Shown here piece by piece: positions 26,242 through 34,461 of a DNA stretch of 53,296 bases. The stretch comes from JANQGH01 sp039030175 (GTDB lineage Bacteria; Pseudomonadota; Alphaproteobacteria; DSM-16000; Inquilinaceae), in contig JBCCER010000009.1 of the NCBI GenBank assembly GCA_039030175.1, positions 1 to 53,296 of the forward strand, given 5' to 3'. Every line of letters begins with the position of its first letter. Positions within the stretch are counted from its first letter, which is position 1. A model generated the notes under the pieces. It had not been told where the DNA came from and did not search any database. It was given only the letters and a program-made list of their open reading frames with translations. Both the position numbers and the translations under genes were made by a program.

Positions 26242-27453
26242 TCAGGATTTAAGAAGCGATTTTAAGGAAATCGCCGGATCAGCCAGCTTCGCAGCGTCCA
26301 CAGGCAAATCACGCGTCATAAGCCGCTTGGCGACCTTGATGGCCATTGGATCATCGCATGCATGCACCCCGACCAAACGTTCGCCCTCTAGGTAAAAGCA
26401 GGTTTGCCCTGGTCCACCTTCGCGAAACACTGACTCTGAGTCTTCGGGCGGTATGCCGAGGATTTGGATGTTGCAGCCGTGCTGGTCAGACCAGAACCAG
26501 GGGATGTCCTCAGGCGGTCGGTCCAGGCCTAAGAGTGCGTGGGCAACGGCGATCCCTTCATTTTGGGCATTGGCCCAGCTTTCAAGGCGCCGGTGCTGAT
26601 CGTCCAGCGTGCTGAACCGATGGGCGACGTCGCCGACGGCGTAGATCGAGGGATCGTCCGTTTGGCCGTTGGCATCGACCATGATCCCGTTCTCGACTTT
26701 AAGGCCCGCCTCCTCGGCTAGTTCGCTGTTCGGGACAATGCCGATCCCGACGAGCACCGCATCGGTCTCGAAGGTTTGGCCGTCCGAAAGTCGGCAGATC
26801 AGCTTTCCATCCTGCTCGTTGATCGCCTCCACGCCCGCATTGAGATGGACTGTAACACCGTTGGCCAGATGTAGGTCGAGGAGGAAGGCGCTCAGCGGCT
26901 CGCTGGCTGCCCGCGCACATAGTCTTGGCGCTGCCTCGATCACGGTGACCTTGCATCCCAGCTTGCGCGCGGTCGCCGCGACCTCCAGGCCGATCCAGCC
27001 ACCGCCAATGATGGTGAGATGACCGCCGGCTTGCAGTGTCTGTCGCAGGTCCCGCGCATCGGCGAGATCGCGCAGAGTGTGTAAGCGATCTGAAATGTGA
27101 GACAGGAAGGGCAGATCGCGCGGGCGTCCGCCTGTGGCAAGAACCAGCTTGTCGTAGGCAAGCTCTTCGCCGTCCAGCTTCACCACGCCTCGGTCTCGGT
27201 CGATCGAATCGACCGTTTGGTTTGGGCGAAAGTCGATGTTCTGATCAGCAAAGATGCCCTGGTTGAACAGGTGAACGCTGTGATCTTCCGCCTCTCCAGC
27301 CAGTACGGCTTTTGACAAGGGCGGACGCTCATATGGGTGGTGCGGCTCGTCGCCGATGAGGGTCAGGGCGCCCTCATATCCCTTGTCGCGAAGCGTTTTG
27401 GCGACCCAGCCGCCGGCCTGTCCGGCGCCGACGATGACGATGGAGTTGGGCAC
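26242..27453 (-). CDS. FAD-dependent ferredoxin reductase (putidaredoxin/rhodocoxin reductase type)
   Basis: Seen: 403 aa from GTG. FAD-binding IVIVGAGQAGGWVAKTLR, PYERPPLSK, NAD-binding LTIIGGGWIGLEVAATA, and the second FAD segment IYAVGDVAHRF, in the order of the BphA4/putidaredoxin reductase family, full length. Known: passes NADH electrons to a [2Fe-2S] ferredoxin. Context: last gene of the oxygenase unit, 24 bases after the extradiol dioxygenase. Inferred: reduces the Rieske ferredoxin at 30586-30897, which feeds the oxygenase at 29225-30268. Confidence 0.9.
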   Translation of the reverse strand: MPNSIVIVGAGQAGGWVAKTLRDKGYEGALTLIGDEPHHPYERPPLSKAVLAGEAEDHSVHLFNQGIFADQNIDFRPNQTVDSIDRDRGVVKLDGEELAYDKLVLATGGRPRDLPFLSHISDRLHTLRDLADARDLRQTLQAGGHLTIIGGGWIGLEVAATARKLGCKVTVIEAAPRLCARAASEPLSAFLLDLHLANGVTVHLNAGVEAINEQDGKLICRLSDGQTFETDAVLVGIGIVPNSELAEEAGLKVENGIMVDANGQTDDPSIYAVGDVAHRFSTLDDQHRRLESWANAQNEGIAVAHALLGLDRPPEDIPWFWSDQHGCNIQILGIPPEDSESVFREGGPGQTCFYLEGERLVGVHACDDPMAIKVAKRLMTRDLPVDAAKLADPAISLKSLLKS

Positions 27454-27477
27454 GGGCTTTGATCCTTAGACTCGGTC

Positions 27478-28398
27478 TCAGCGTTTGTCGATTTGACGAC
27501 GAGTTTCACCATCGATGCCGCCGTTCACGGCCCATTCGGCGTAGTTTGCAGCGCTGCGCTGCCACTCCCGGGGCTGCCAGGCCTTGGTACAATAGTCCTC
27601 ATTGGCGTAATACTCGGCGAGCCCGCCGCTGGGATTGTGGAAGTACCAGAAATAGGCCGATGAAATCGGGTGACGTCCGGGGCCAATCTGAGTGGGCCAA
27701 CCCTTGCCACTCATATGGATGCCGCCGCCGAAGACCTCGTGAATGTCACGCACGGTAAAGGCGACATGGTTCAGGCCGCGCTTGCCGTCAGGCGTTTTCA
27801 ACAAAAACAGATTGTGGTGACCGCCTTCCTGCCGGCAGCGGAGAAAATAGCCGGCCTGCGGATAGCTGTCGGAAACCGTGAATCCCAGGACCTCGGTGTA
27901 GAAGGCCAGTGTTGTCATGATGTCTGCAGTGAAGAACACGACATGGCCGATGCCTATCGGTTGCGCCTTTTCATAGACGGGGCTGCGCTCGTCCTTCCGT
28001 AACACCTTGTCAGCCGTGTTGGTCGGCGAGCCCACGACCTCGACCTCATGGCGTGTCGTAACCTGCAGTTTCAGGCCCATGCCGTTGGGGTCGGTGGCAC
28101 CCACCCAGCCGTCGCCCTCGACAAAGCTGGATTGGCCCTGCAAGGCATCGCGTGCTTCTGCCAGCGCAGCCTCGTCTTCGAGACCCCAAACGATCTGTCG
28201 AGCGGTGGAGCCTTCTTCGAATGGGGCGGGCAAGGTGGCATCGTCGGCGGGCCGCAGCGAGATTCGACTGCCATCCAGTGTCGTGAAAACCGTGTCGTCT
28301 TCTGAATTCTGGGCAAGGCCCCAATCACGCCAAAAGCGCTGGCATTCTGCAATATCGGTCACGCCGAAGGTAACGCCATCGATGCCGCAAAACCGCAT
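27478..28398 (-). CDS. Two-domain VOC-fold extradiol ring-cleavage dioxygenase
   Basis: Seen: 306 aa with two VOC modules. The C-terminal module carries the type I extradiol ligands H152 (GIGHVVFF), H211 (GLNHVAFTV) and E262 (GGLAEYYAN), plus the active-site His pair H194/H195. GGGAGA precedes the ATG. Known: such enzymes cleave catechols next to the hydroxyls with Fe(II) and O2 (BphC family). Context: same operon as a Rieske oxygenase and IclR regulator. Inferred: cleaves the catechol derived from the Rieske oxygenase product. The ring substituents are unknown. Confidence 0.9.
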   Translation of the reverse strand: MRFCGIDGVTFGVTDIAECQRFWRDWGLAQNSEDDTVFTTLDGSRISLRPADDATLPAPFEEGSTARQIVWGLEDEAALAEARDALQGQSSFVEGDGWVGATDPNGMGLKLQVTTRHEVEVVGSPTNTADKVLRKDERSPVYEKAQPIGIGHVVFFTADIMTTLAFYTEVLGFTVSDSYPQAGYFLRCRQEGGHHNLFLLKTPDGKRGLNHVAFTVRDIHEVFGGGIHMSGKGWPTQIGPGRHPISSAYFWYFHNPSGGLAEYYANEDYCTKAWQPREWQRSAANYAEWAVNGGIDGETRRQIDKR

Positions 28399-28412
28399 TG
28401 ATCTCTCCCGTT

Positions 28413-29228
28413 TTAGCCCGCGTTCGGCATGGGGTCGCGCGCCAAGGCGCGATGATAGCGCAAGGAATGGGACAGTTCTTCGCCTGCCTTCAAGACATTA
28501 GCCACGATAGCATCGAAATCCGGATCTGAGGACGGTGCACGCCGAAGGGTCACGTTGACCGCCCCGACCGAAAGACCGGTCTGGTCCCGCACCGGGGCCG
28601 CGATTGTTGAGATGCCCTGCTCAAAGAACGAGTCGCTGACGGCATAGCCGCGCTTGGCGTCCAGCGCCAGCATGGCCGCAAGGGCAGTAACGGTTGTCGG
28701 CGTCTGCTTTGTAAAGGCGGGCATGTCGTTATCGAACAGCGCAGCTAAGTCGCTTTCCGGCATGTCCACCAAGCTCATGCGTCCTAGAACTGTTCCGTGA
28801 ACGGGCAGCCGTGTTCCGATTTGCAGCGCGCTGGCAAAGGGTGACCGTCCCTGGGCCTTTTGGACCACGACCACGTCCGTGCCGTCGCGCAGCGCGAGAT
28901 GGCTGGCCAAGCCGGTCTCTTCGCTGAGGCGGTCCAAGACCGGCCGCCCCAGCTCGCTGATATCAAGTGAGGCTAGACATTCGAAGCCTAAGCTCAAAAT
29001 CGCTAACCCCGGCCGGAAGAACGACCCGCCCTCCTGCCGTTCCAACAGTCCCAGCCGCTCGAGTGCCTGCACCAACCGATAGACAGTAGTGCGAGGCAGT
29101 TCCAATTCGCGCGCGATTTCCGGTGGCGCGATGCTGCGCCGGTTCGAGTTGAACATCTGCAAAATGCGGATGCCCCGCTCAAGCCCGGGAACGGGATAAC
29201 TCGGTTCGCCGCGCTGCGGATCGGTCAT
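28413..29228 (-). CDS. IclR family transcriptional regulator
   Basis: Seen: 271 aa. The N-terminal winged helix has GLERGIRILQMF, then SIAPPEIARELELPRTTVYR as recognition region (about residues 33-52) and LVQALERLGLLER; the C-terminal effector domain has VVQKAQGR, LPVHGTVLGR and RGYAVSDSFFEQGISTIAAP. ATG overlaps the oxygenase stop (ATGA). Known: IclR proteins of aromatic operons activate or repress on binding the pathway substrate. Inferred: controls both units of the module through the shared 35-bp elements at 26149 and 30910. Confidence 0.93.
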   Translation of the reverse strand: MTDPQRGEPSYPVPGLERGIRILQMFNSNRRSIAPPEIARELELPRTTVYRLVQALERLGLLERQEGGSFFRPGLAILSLGFECLASLDISELGRPVLDRLSEETGLASHLALRDGTDVVVVQKAQGRSPFASALQIGTRLPVHGTVLGRMSLVDMPESDLAALFDNDMPAFTKQTPTTVTALAAMLALDAKRGYAVSDSFFEQGISTIAAPVRDQTGLSVGAVNVTLRRAPSSDPDFDAIVANVLKAGEELSHSLRYHRALARDPMPNAG

Positions 29229-30268
29229 TTCGCCGCCAATGCCGGCTCCGCCGCATCGAGGGCTTCGACCTGCTCTCTCGCGCGCTTTTCCATGACGCGG
29301 CGCAGGCGGCTGAGCCCCACATCGTGCTGGTAGAGGAATTCGTGCGCCCGCGCGTCGGGCGACATCCGTTCAAGAACCACCCGGTCCTGCTCCAGCACCG
29401 CCCAATGCAGCCCTTCGAGCCGGTTGCGATACAAAAACCGCCAGACATCGCGCTGCCAGCCTTGCACCTTGCGAACGCGCCAAAAGAAGACCTGGGTATG
29501 GTCTTCGTCCATGGGTGTCGCGAAACCAACAATAAAGAACGAACCGCCCGGACCGTGTTGCTTGCGGTAGGGGATCGACAGGCGCAGCCACATGGCGCCG
29601 CTTTCGCCATATTCGACCCAATCGAAATTGACGTCCTTTTGCCCGGTCTTCTCGAAGATGAATCCCGTGTCGGTCTTGCGGACCTTCATGTCCGCCTGTT
29701 TGTCGCCAAACGCCATGGAGTGGGACTGGGCATGGAGATACGCGCCATGCATCGGGTCCATGACATTGTCGATCGCGTAGCGGTAGTTGCACTTCCAAAC
29801 CGCGGTGCAAAGGAAGGAGCTATATTCGTCCGATGACAACTGCTCGGGCAGCTCCAACGGCGGCGGGTCGCGGTGCAGATCGTCACTGAAGTAAAGAAAG
29901 ATGGCTCCGTTGCGCTCTTCCACCGGATAGGCGTGGACGCAGGATTGACCTACCAGCGGGCAGTCCTCTACGGCGGGCACGTCAACCACGGTGCCTGTGC
30001 CATCGACCTCAACGCCGTGATACCAACAGGCCAGCCGGTCCCCGAGGTTCCAGCCTTGAGACAGGCGAGCGCCCCGATGAGGACAGCGGTCCTCGACCGC
30101 ATGAGCCTTTCCTTCGCCGTCGCGCCAAACGACAATGTTCTCGCTAAGGCGCGTTATCCCGACCGGTGCGCCGGCAACAGACCAGCTCGGCAACACCGGG
30201 TACCAAGTGTTGGTCAGGCCCCGGTTGAGTCTCTCTTCGGCCGGGTTTGGGAATACAATTGCACGCAT
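29225..30268 (-). CDS. Aromatic ring-hydroxylating Rieske oxygenase, alpha-only type
   Basis: Seen: 347 aa. Rieske [2Fe-2S] ligands C62, H64, C81 and H84 (CPHRGARLSQG and CWYHGVEV); mononuclear iron segment NVMDPMHGAYLH with D171, H174 and H179. No beta-subunit gene is adjacent; length and layout fit the vanillate/phthalate/dicamba demethylase-like class. Known: hydroxylates or O/N-dealkylates aromatic rings using electrons from a ferredoxin. Context: ferredoxin and reductase genes are in the same operon, so all three components are present. The substrate is not identifiable. Confidence 0.92.
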   Translation of the reverse strand: MRAIVFPNPAEERLNRGLTNTWYPVLPSWSVAGAPVGITRLSENIVVWRDGEGKAHAVEDRCPHRGARLSQGWNLGDRLACWYHGVEVDGTGTVVDVPAVEDCPLVGQSCVHAYPVEERNGAIFLYFSDDLHRDPPPLELPEQLSSDEYSSFLCTAVWKCNYRYAIDNVMDPMHGAYLHAQSHSMAFGDKQADMKVRKTDTGFIFEKTGQKDVNFDWVEYGESGAMWLRLSIPYRKQHGPGGSFFIVGFATPMDEDHTQVFFWRVRKVQGWQRDVWRFLYRNRLEGLHWAVLEQDRVVLERMSPDARAHEFLYQHDVGLSRLRRVMEKRAREQVEALDAAEPALAAK

Positions 30269-30283
30269 ATCGCTTTACCCTAC

Positions 30284-30580
30284 TCAGTAGCCCAGCCGGG
30301 CCATTTCGGCGCAAAAGCGCTGTTCGGTCCAAGGCGTTCCTTCGGGAGACTTAACCCCCAATTCGTTGATCCGGGCCACCAAGGGCTCCAGCTCGTAATG
30401 GCCTTCGCCAAAGGCGGTTTCGATCGCGTCGCCCAGCGCGTTTTCGTAAGCTGAGGGGGGCGCCGCTCTGGTTTGCCAGACGATGTTTTCGGCTTGCGAC
30501 GGTATCTCGACGCTGCCCTTGCCGGCCGCCTTGTTGGGCGTCGGCACTTCCCAGCTTTTAAGAAACGGGTTGTGGTCCAT
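30284..30580 (-). CDS. Small protein with recombinase-like helix-turn-helix domain
   Basis: Seen: 98 aa with AGGAGG before the ATG. The C-terminal half ALGDAIETAFGEGHYELEPL, then ARINELGVKSPEGTPWTEQRF, resembles the small HTH found in resolvase-type recombinases (LNxxGxxTPxGxxWTxxxV), but no serine recombinase catalytic domain is present. Context: sits between the Rieske ferredoxin and oxygenase genes, five bases after the former. Known: such small proteins recur beside Rieske oxygenases but have no established function, to my knowledge. Inferred: either a DNA-binding accessory regulator or an oxygenase assembly partner. Confidence 0.75.
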   Translation of the reverse strand: MDHNPFLKSWEVPTPNKAAGKGSVEIPSQAENIVWQTRAAPPSAYENALGDAIETAFGEGHYELEPLVARINELGVKSPEGTPWTEQRFCAEMARLGY

Positions 30581-30585
30581 GGTGG

Positions 30586-30897
30586 CTAGCCTCCTGAAAT
30601 CGCGACCAAGACGCGACCATCCTCCTCGCGAACTCTGTACGTCTCCAAATCTCGCTCGCCGGGTTCAGCTCGGCATTGTCCGGTTGGGATGTGAAAGATC
30701 GCGCCGTGTAGAGGGCACTCGACTTCATCGCCCTCCACAAAGCCTTGGGTCAGTAAGGCGTAAGCATGCGGACAGATGTCTTCGATGGCGTACAATGTGC
30801 CCGCGACACGGAAGACGCCTACTTCCTTGCCGTCGACCGTAACGGCAAGCGGTTCATCTTCTTCGACGCTATCTGCCGCCCCGACATCGTGCCACAC
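30586..30897 (-). CDS. Rieske-type [2Fe-2S] ferredoxin
   Basis: Seen: 103 aa from GTG, preceded by GGGAGAGG. Ligands C42, H44 (ICPHAYALLTQG) and C61, H64 (CPLHGAIFHIPTG) form a Rieske cluster; length equals BphA3/NdoA-type ferredoxins. First gene of the oxygenase operon. Known: soluble electron carrier between reductase and terminal oxygenase. The candidate IclR element ends only 13 bases before the start codon, implying a very short leader. Confidence 0.92.
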   Translation of the reverse strand: MWHDVGAADSVEEDEPLAVTVDGKEVGVFRVAGTLYAIEDICPHAYALLTQGFVEGDEVECPLHGAIFHIPTGQCRAEPGERDLETYRVREEDGRVLVAISGG

Positions 30898-30909
30898 GAG
30901 CCTCTCCCT

Positions 30910-30944
30910 GTTCCAAATATGAAACTGTGATCCTCAATTGAAAC
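30910..30944 (-). promoter_or_regulatory. Candidate IclR-regulated promoter element, copy 2
   Basis: Seen (plus-strand reading): GTTCCAAATATGAAAC (30910-30925), 12 bases, TTGAAAC (30938-30944); matches copy 1 at 26149-26183 with the same spacing. On the minus strand TTTCAA, 16 bases, CATATT again fits -35/-10 geometry. It lies in the 165-bp gap between the oxygenase operon and the divergent paaF-like gene; the rest of that gap shows no clear signal. Confidence 0.6.
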
Positions 30945-31062
30945 TAACACGGATTGTCGCCGTTGTGCAAATGCCGCAATGGCACCTTAACGACCGCTCC
31001 CTTGCGTCTTGCAGCCGTGATCCGCACGATAACCACTGTCCTAGTAACCGTTCCGCATTGCC

Positions 31063-31839
31063 ATGGCCGAAACTTCGCTGATTCTAGAACATCCTGCTGA
31101 TGGGGTTGCCCTGCTTCGCTACGAGCGGCCCGAGGCACGGAACGCGCTGTCCGTATCAATCCGCGAGCAGATTGCCGAGCAGTTGGAAGCGCTGGACGCC
31201 GACGATGCCGTCCGGGCCGTCGTACTGACCGGAACGCAGAAGGCTTTTGCTGCGGGGGCGGACCTCGCCGAAATGGTAGACGCGGGGCCGGTTGAGATGA
31301 TGAACCAGAATACCGGCGCCGTCTGGGACAGGATCGCCGGTGTCTCAAAACCTCTTATCGCGGCGGTGCAAGGCTATGCGCTGGGCGGTGGCTGCGAACT
31401 TGCCATGCACTGCGACATTATCATCGCAGGCAAGGGCGCCACCTTCGGCCAGCCCGAACCCAAGGTTGGGTTGATGCCCGGCGGCGGAGGAACCCAACGT
31501 CTGGTGCGGGCGGTCGGCAAGTTTCGCGCGAACCTTTATCTTCTCACCGGCCGCCTGTTCGATGCCCAAACCGCGTTCGAGATGGGCCTGGTCAGCGAGG
31601 TGGTGCCGGATGAGTCGGTGGTCGACACGGCAATCGAGATCGGTGCGGAGATCGCCAAACTGCCTCCCGTGGCCCTCAAATCCATCAAACAGGCCGTGCG
31701 CATGGCCGATACGGTACCGCTCGACCAGGCGCTGGCTTTTGAGCGAAGGTCCTTCCAGTTTCTGTTCGCAACCGACGACAAGCGCGAAGGCATTGCCGCC
31801 TTTCTTGAGCGACGTAAGCCCAACTTCAAGGGTCGGTAG
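31063..31839 (+). CDS. Enoyl-CoA hydratase, PaaF-like
   Basis: Seen: 258 aa crotonase. LTGTQKAFAAGADLAEM (oxyanion loop), AVQGYALGGGCELAMHCD with the first catalytic Glu region, and GQPEPKVGLMPGGGGTQRLV with the second Glu. Length and motifs fit PaaF/2,3-dehydroadipyl-CoA hydratase. Known: in phenylacetate and Box pathways this enzyme hydrates 2,3-dehydroadipyl-CoA to 3-hydroxyadipyl-CoA. Context: followed after 69 bases by a PaaH-like dehydrogenase. Inferred: lower part of the benzoyl-CoA pathway. Confidence 0.85.
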   Translation: MAETSLILEHPADGVALLRYERPEARNALSVSIREQIAEQLEALDADDAVRAVVLTGTQKAFAAGADLAEMVDAGPVEMMNQNTGAVWDRIAGVSKPLIAAVQGYALGGGCELAMHCDIIIAGKGATFGQPEPKVGLMPGGGGTQRLVRAVGKFRANLYLLTGRLFDAQTAFEMGLVSEVVPDESVVDTAIEIGAEIAKLPPVALKSIKQAVRMADTVPLDQALAFERRSFQFLFATDDKREGIAAFLERRKPNFKGR

Positions 31840-31908
31840 CACTCGCTTTTGCGGTCCAGCGAGATCATGTAGGCATAGGCAAGAGCGCGAGCACACGCAG
31901 GGGAAACC

Positions 31909-33417
31909 ATGGTCGATTTCGCAATGGATCAAGCCATCATCGGCATTGTCGGCGCAGGCGCGATGGGGCAGGGCATCGCCCAAGTCGCACTGACGGGTGG
32001 CCTTAAGGTCAAACTGTTCGATGTCGACGAAAAGGCTCGTGCAAAAGCGGCAGAGAGCATCGCTAAGCGGTTGGACAGGCTGGTTGAGAAGGAGCGGCTA
32101 TCGGGGGAGCAGGCGGCCGCCGCGAAAGACGCGCTCGCAATAGTCGGCGCTCTTGGAGATCTGTCCGATGCCGATGCGGTGATCGAGGCTGTAACCGAGA
32201 AACTGGAGGTCAAGCGGGCGATTTTCGTCAGTCTGGATGACATCGTGAGACCGGATTGCCTGCTCGCCTCCAACACGTCGTCATTGCCGATTGCGCGCAT
32301 CGCGGCGGGAACCAAGCATCCAAGCCGGATCGCCGGCATGCATTTCTTCAATCCCGTCCCGCTAATGGGATTGGTGGAACTAGTGCAAGCGGGCGAAACG
32401 GCGCCGGAGACAATCGATGCGCTCGCCGCACTCGCGCACCGTATGGGGCGGACGCCGGTCAGGGTGAAGGACACGCCGGGCTTCTTGGTCAATCTCGGCG
32501 GGCGTGCCTATGTCACCGAGGCCTTGCACATTGTGCAGGAGGGCGTGGCCACGCCGGCCCAGATCGACGCCGTTATGCGCGACTGCTGCGGCTATCGCAT
32601 GGGGCCGTTCGAATTAATGGATCTGACCGGGATCGATGTGAATTTCCCGGTCACAGAAATCGTCCATCGCGCGTTCTCGTATGACCCTCGCTTGCGCACG
32701 ACGCTGGATCATCGGTCGTTGCTGGATGCGGGGCTCCTGGGCAGAAAGACGGGGGCGGGGTTCTTCACCTATCAGGACGGCAAGCCGGTCGAGCAGCCGG
32801 TTGATATCGCGCCCAGTTCCGCGCCACCCGAAAAGGTCGTTTTGCTCGCCGACGATCCGGAACTGACCGATCTGGCTGTCGCGGCTGGTGTCGAGATCCT
32901 TTCGGCGGATGACGGGGAAAGCCCGATCGTAACGTCCCTGCCGCGCGGTCGCGATGCCACCCAAGCCGCTTTCGATACAGGCGTCGATCCGACCCGGCTT
33001 GTCGCCGTCGATACGGAGTTCGATACCTCCAAACGCCTCGTCGTCATGGTGCCGCCGGGGGCGGATTTCGACAATCTGCAAAGCGTTGCCGCCTGGCTAA
33101 TCTCTACCGGCGTGGTCGTCACGGCGATCCAGGACTCTCCTGGATTTATCGCCCAGCGCATTCAGGCGATGGTCGGCAATCTTGGCTGCGAGATCGCCCA
33201 GCGCGGCCTTGCCAACGTGGCGGACATCGATACAGCGATGAAGCTGGGGCTCAACTACCCGATGGGGCCATTGGAACTGGTCGACGATATGGGGCCGGGT
33301 CGGGTGTACGACATGCTGACGCGGCTACAGCAGATCACCGGCGACGACCGCTATCGGCCCTCGCTGTGGCTGCGCCGCCGGGCACTTTTGGGGCTAAGCG
33401 CCCGCACGCCTGACTAG
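31909..33417 (+). CDS. 3-hydroxyacyl-CoA dehydrogenase, PaaH/PaaC-like
   Basis: Seen: 502 aa with AGGGGA before the ATG. NAD-binding IVGAGAMGQGIAQVAL near residue 10, NTSSLPIARIA, GMHFFNPVPLMGLVELV with the catalytic His, KDTPGFLVNLGGRAYVTEA, and a second C-terminal 3HCDH domain from about residue 400 (QDSPGFIAQRIQAMVGN). The two-C-domain layout is typical of PaaH. Known: oxidises 3-hydroxyadipyl-CoA to 3-oxoadipyl-CoA with NAD. The thiolase that should follow is not in the window. Confidence 0.9.
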   Translation: MVDFAMDQAIIGIVGAGAMGQGIAQVALTGGLKVKLFDVDEKARAKAAESIAKRLDRLVEKERLSGEQAAAAKDALAIVGALGDLSDADAVIEAVTEKLEVKRAIFVSLDDIVRPDCLLASNTSSLPIARIAAGTKHPSRIAGMHFFNPVPLMGLVELVQAGETAPETIDALAALAHRMGRTPVRVKDTPGFLVNLGGRAYVTEALHIVQEGVATPAQIDAVMRDCCGYRMGPFELMDLTGIDVNFPVTEIVHRAFSYDPRLRTTLDHRSLLDAGLLGRKTGAGFFTYQDGKPVEQPVDIAPSSAPPEKVVLLADDPELTDLAVAAGVEILSADDGESPIVTSLPRGRDATQAAFDTGVDPTRLVAVDTEFDTSKRLVVMVPPGADFDNLQSVAAWLISTGVVVTAIQDSPGFIAQRIQAMVGNLGCEIAQRGLANVADIDTAMKLGLNYPMGPLELVDDMGPGRVYDMLTRLQQITGDDRYRPSLWLRRRALLGLSARTPD

Positions 33418-33422
33418 TCAGG
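33409..33422. repeat. Palindrome spanning two abutting convergent stop codons
   Basis: Seen: CCTGACTAGTCAGG, a perfect 14-bp palindrome. The TAG of the paaH-like gene (33415-33417) and the TGA of the opposing gene (33418-33420) touch with no base between them. It is probably a by-product of gene packing, though it could pair in either transcript. Confidence 0.6.
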
Positions 33423-34380
33423 GCGCATGGCCTAGTATCCAGCCCTCCAGCGCAACCGACGGGTTGTCGCGCGGGACCCCCTCCGCAAGACGTCCGGCTA
33501 AGACCGCTAGCATGCCTAGCAAACCGACAACGCTGTCGAAGGCATCCTCGCCGTCAAGTTTTGGGCCGAAACCATCGTCAATCTGACTCGACAATTCGGG
33601 AGAAAGGTCGAGGTCCAGTCCCGCTGCGTAATGATGTAGTTGGGCAGCGGCTGCTTGACGGTCGGCCTGTCTGCGTTTGCTGCGTCCTCCTGAACCGATC
33701 GGCAAGCCGAGGGGCCGCGTGAATTCGCCAGGATAGGTCTCGCACAGGACCGTTCGACGGGGCGCGAGCAACGTGAAGAGGTCGCCGTCGAATGGCCATA
33801 AAGCGACCGACGGGTCGTCGTGATGGGGCAGGATCAGCCCGCGCCAGCCGGCTATTGCTGCCTTGCCGACCTGCTGTCCGCCGATCAGGAAGAACAGGCA
33901 CGCGGTTGCACGCCTTTCAACGCTCGGTCGGTCGCAACGTCTTAAGAGATCATCATAGCCAGCGGCGCCGAGGGCGTTGGCAAGTCCTGCTCTGGTGACG
34001 ACGCCTTTGGGCAGCCGCCGCGCGGGAAAAAAGGGTCGGGTTGGCGCAACATCGGTCAGATTTTCAGCCGGATTCAGGAATTCCGGCCAGGCGCTAGTCG
34101 AGAGCCTTGCCAGAACGTCCCTGAAGGTCTTGACGCGGAGCGCTTCTGAGAGGTGTTGGGGCAGCCCGGTCGGAAAGTCGAAGCCAAGCAGAACACCGCT
34201 ATCCGGAGACTGTTGGCTTAACTCGCCGACCAATGTCTCGGGGGGCGGGCACAGTTGGGCGGCGCTGACGCTGTAGCGCCCAGCCGTTTTGATGGCCGTC
34301 GTGATCCATCGCTTGGCCGGGTCCACGCTCCAATCCGCGTGGGCGACCAGGCCGGGCCGGTATTTGCTTGCTGATGACAT
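33418..34380 (-). CDS. DUF429-like protein of probable RNase H-like fold
   Basis: Seen: 320 aa, no signal or membrane segment. Spaced acidic motifs HADWSVD (near residue 15), GFDFPTGLP (near 68), CETYPGEFTRPLG (near 208) and GEDAFDSVVGLL (near 273) fit the DUF429 pattern of a ribonuclease H-like fold, but the match is by eye only. It stands alone between convergent paaH and the divergent SBP gene. Known: DUF429 proteins are predicted nucleases without settled function. Inferred: not obviously part of the catabolic pathways. Confidence 0.5.
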   Translation of the reverse strand: MSSASKYRPGLVAHADWSVDPAKRWITTAIKTAGRYSVSAAQLCPPPETLVGELSQQSPDSGVLLGFDFPTGLPQHLSEALRVKTFRDVLARLSTSAWPEFLNPAENLTDVAPTRPFFPARRLPKGVVTRAGLANALGAAGYDDLLRRCDRPSVERRATACLFFLIGGQQVGKAAIAGWRGLILPHHDDPSVALWPFDGDLFTLLAPRRTVLCETYPGEFTRPLGLPIGSGGRSKRRQADRQAAAAQLHHYAAGLDLDLSPELSSQIDDGFGPKLDGEDAFDSVVGLLGMLAVLAGRLAEGVPRDNPSVALEGWILGHAP

Positions 34381-34461
34381 CCTACCTGTCGTGTCTTATC
34401 GCCCGCATGTGGGACATTGCACTCCTTCGCTTGGCAACGGTACTATCCTGCATTGTTTGTG

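Noticed and set aside
30284..30580. Serine recombinase or mobile-element fragment
   Set aside because: Only an HTH-like segment is present with a proper start and ribosome site in an operon; no catalytic domain, terminal repeats or other mobile genes.
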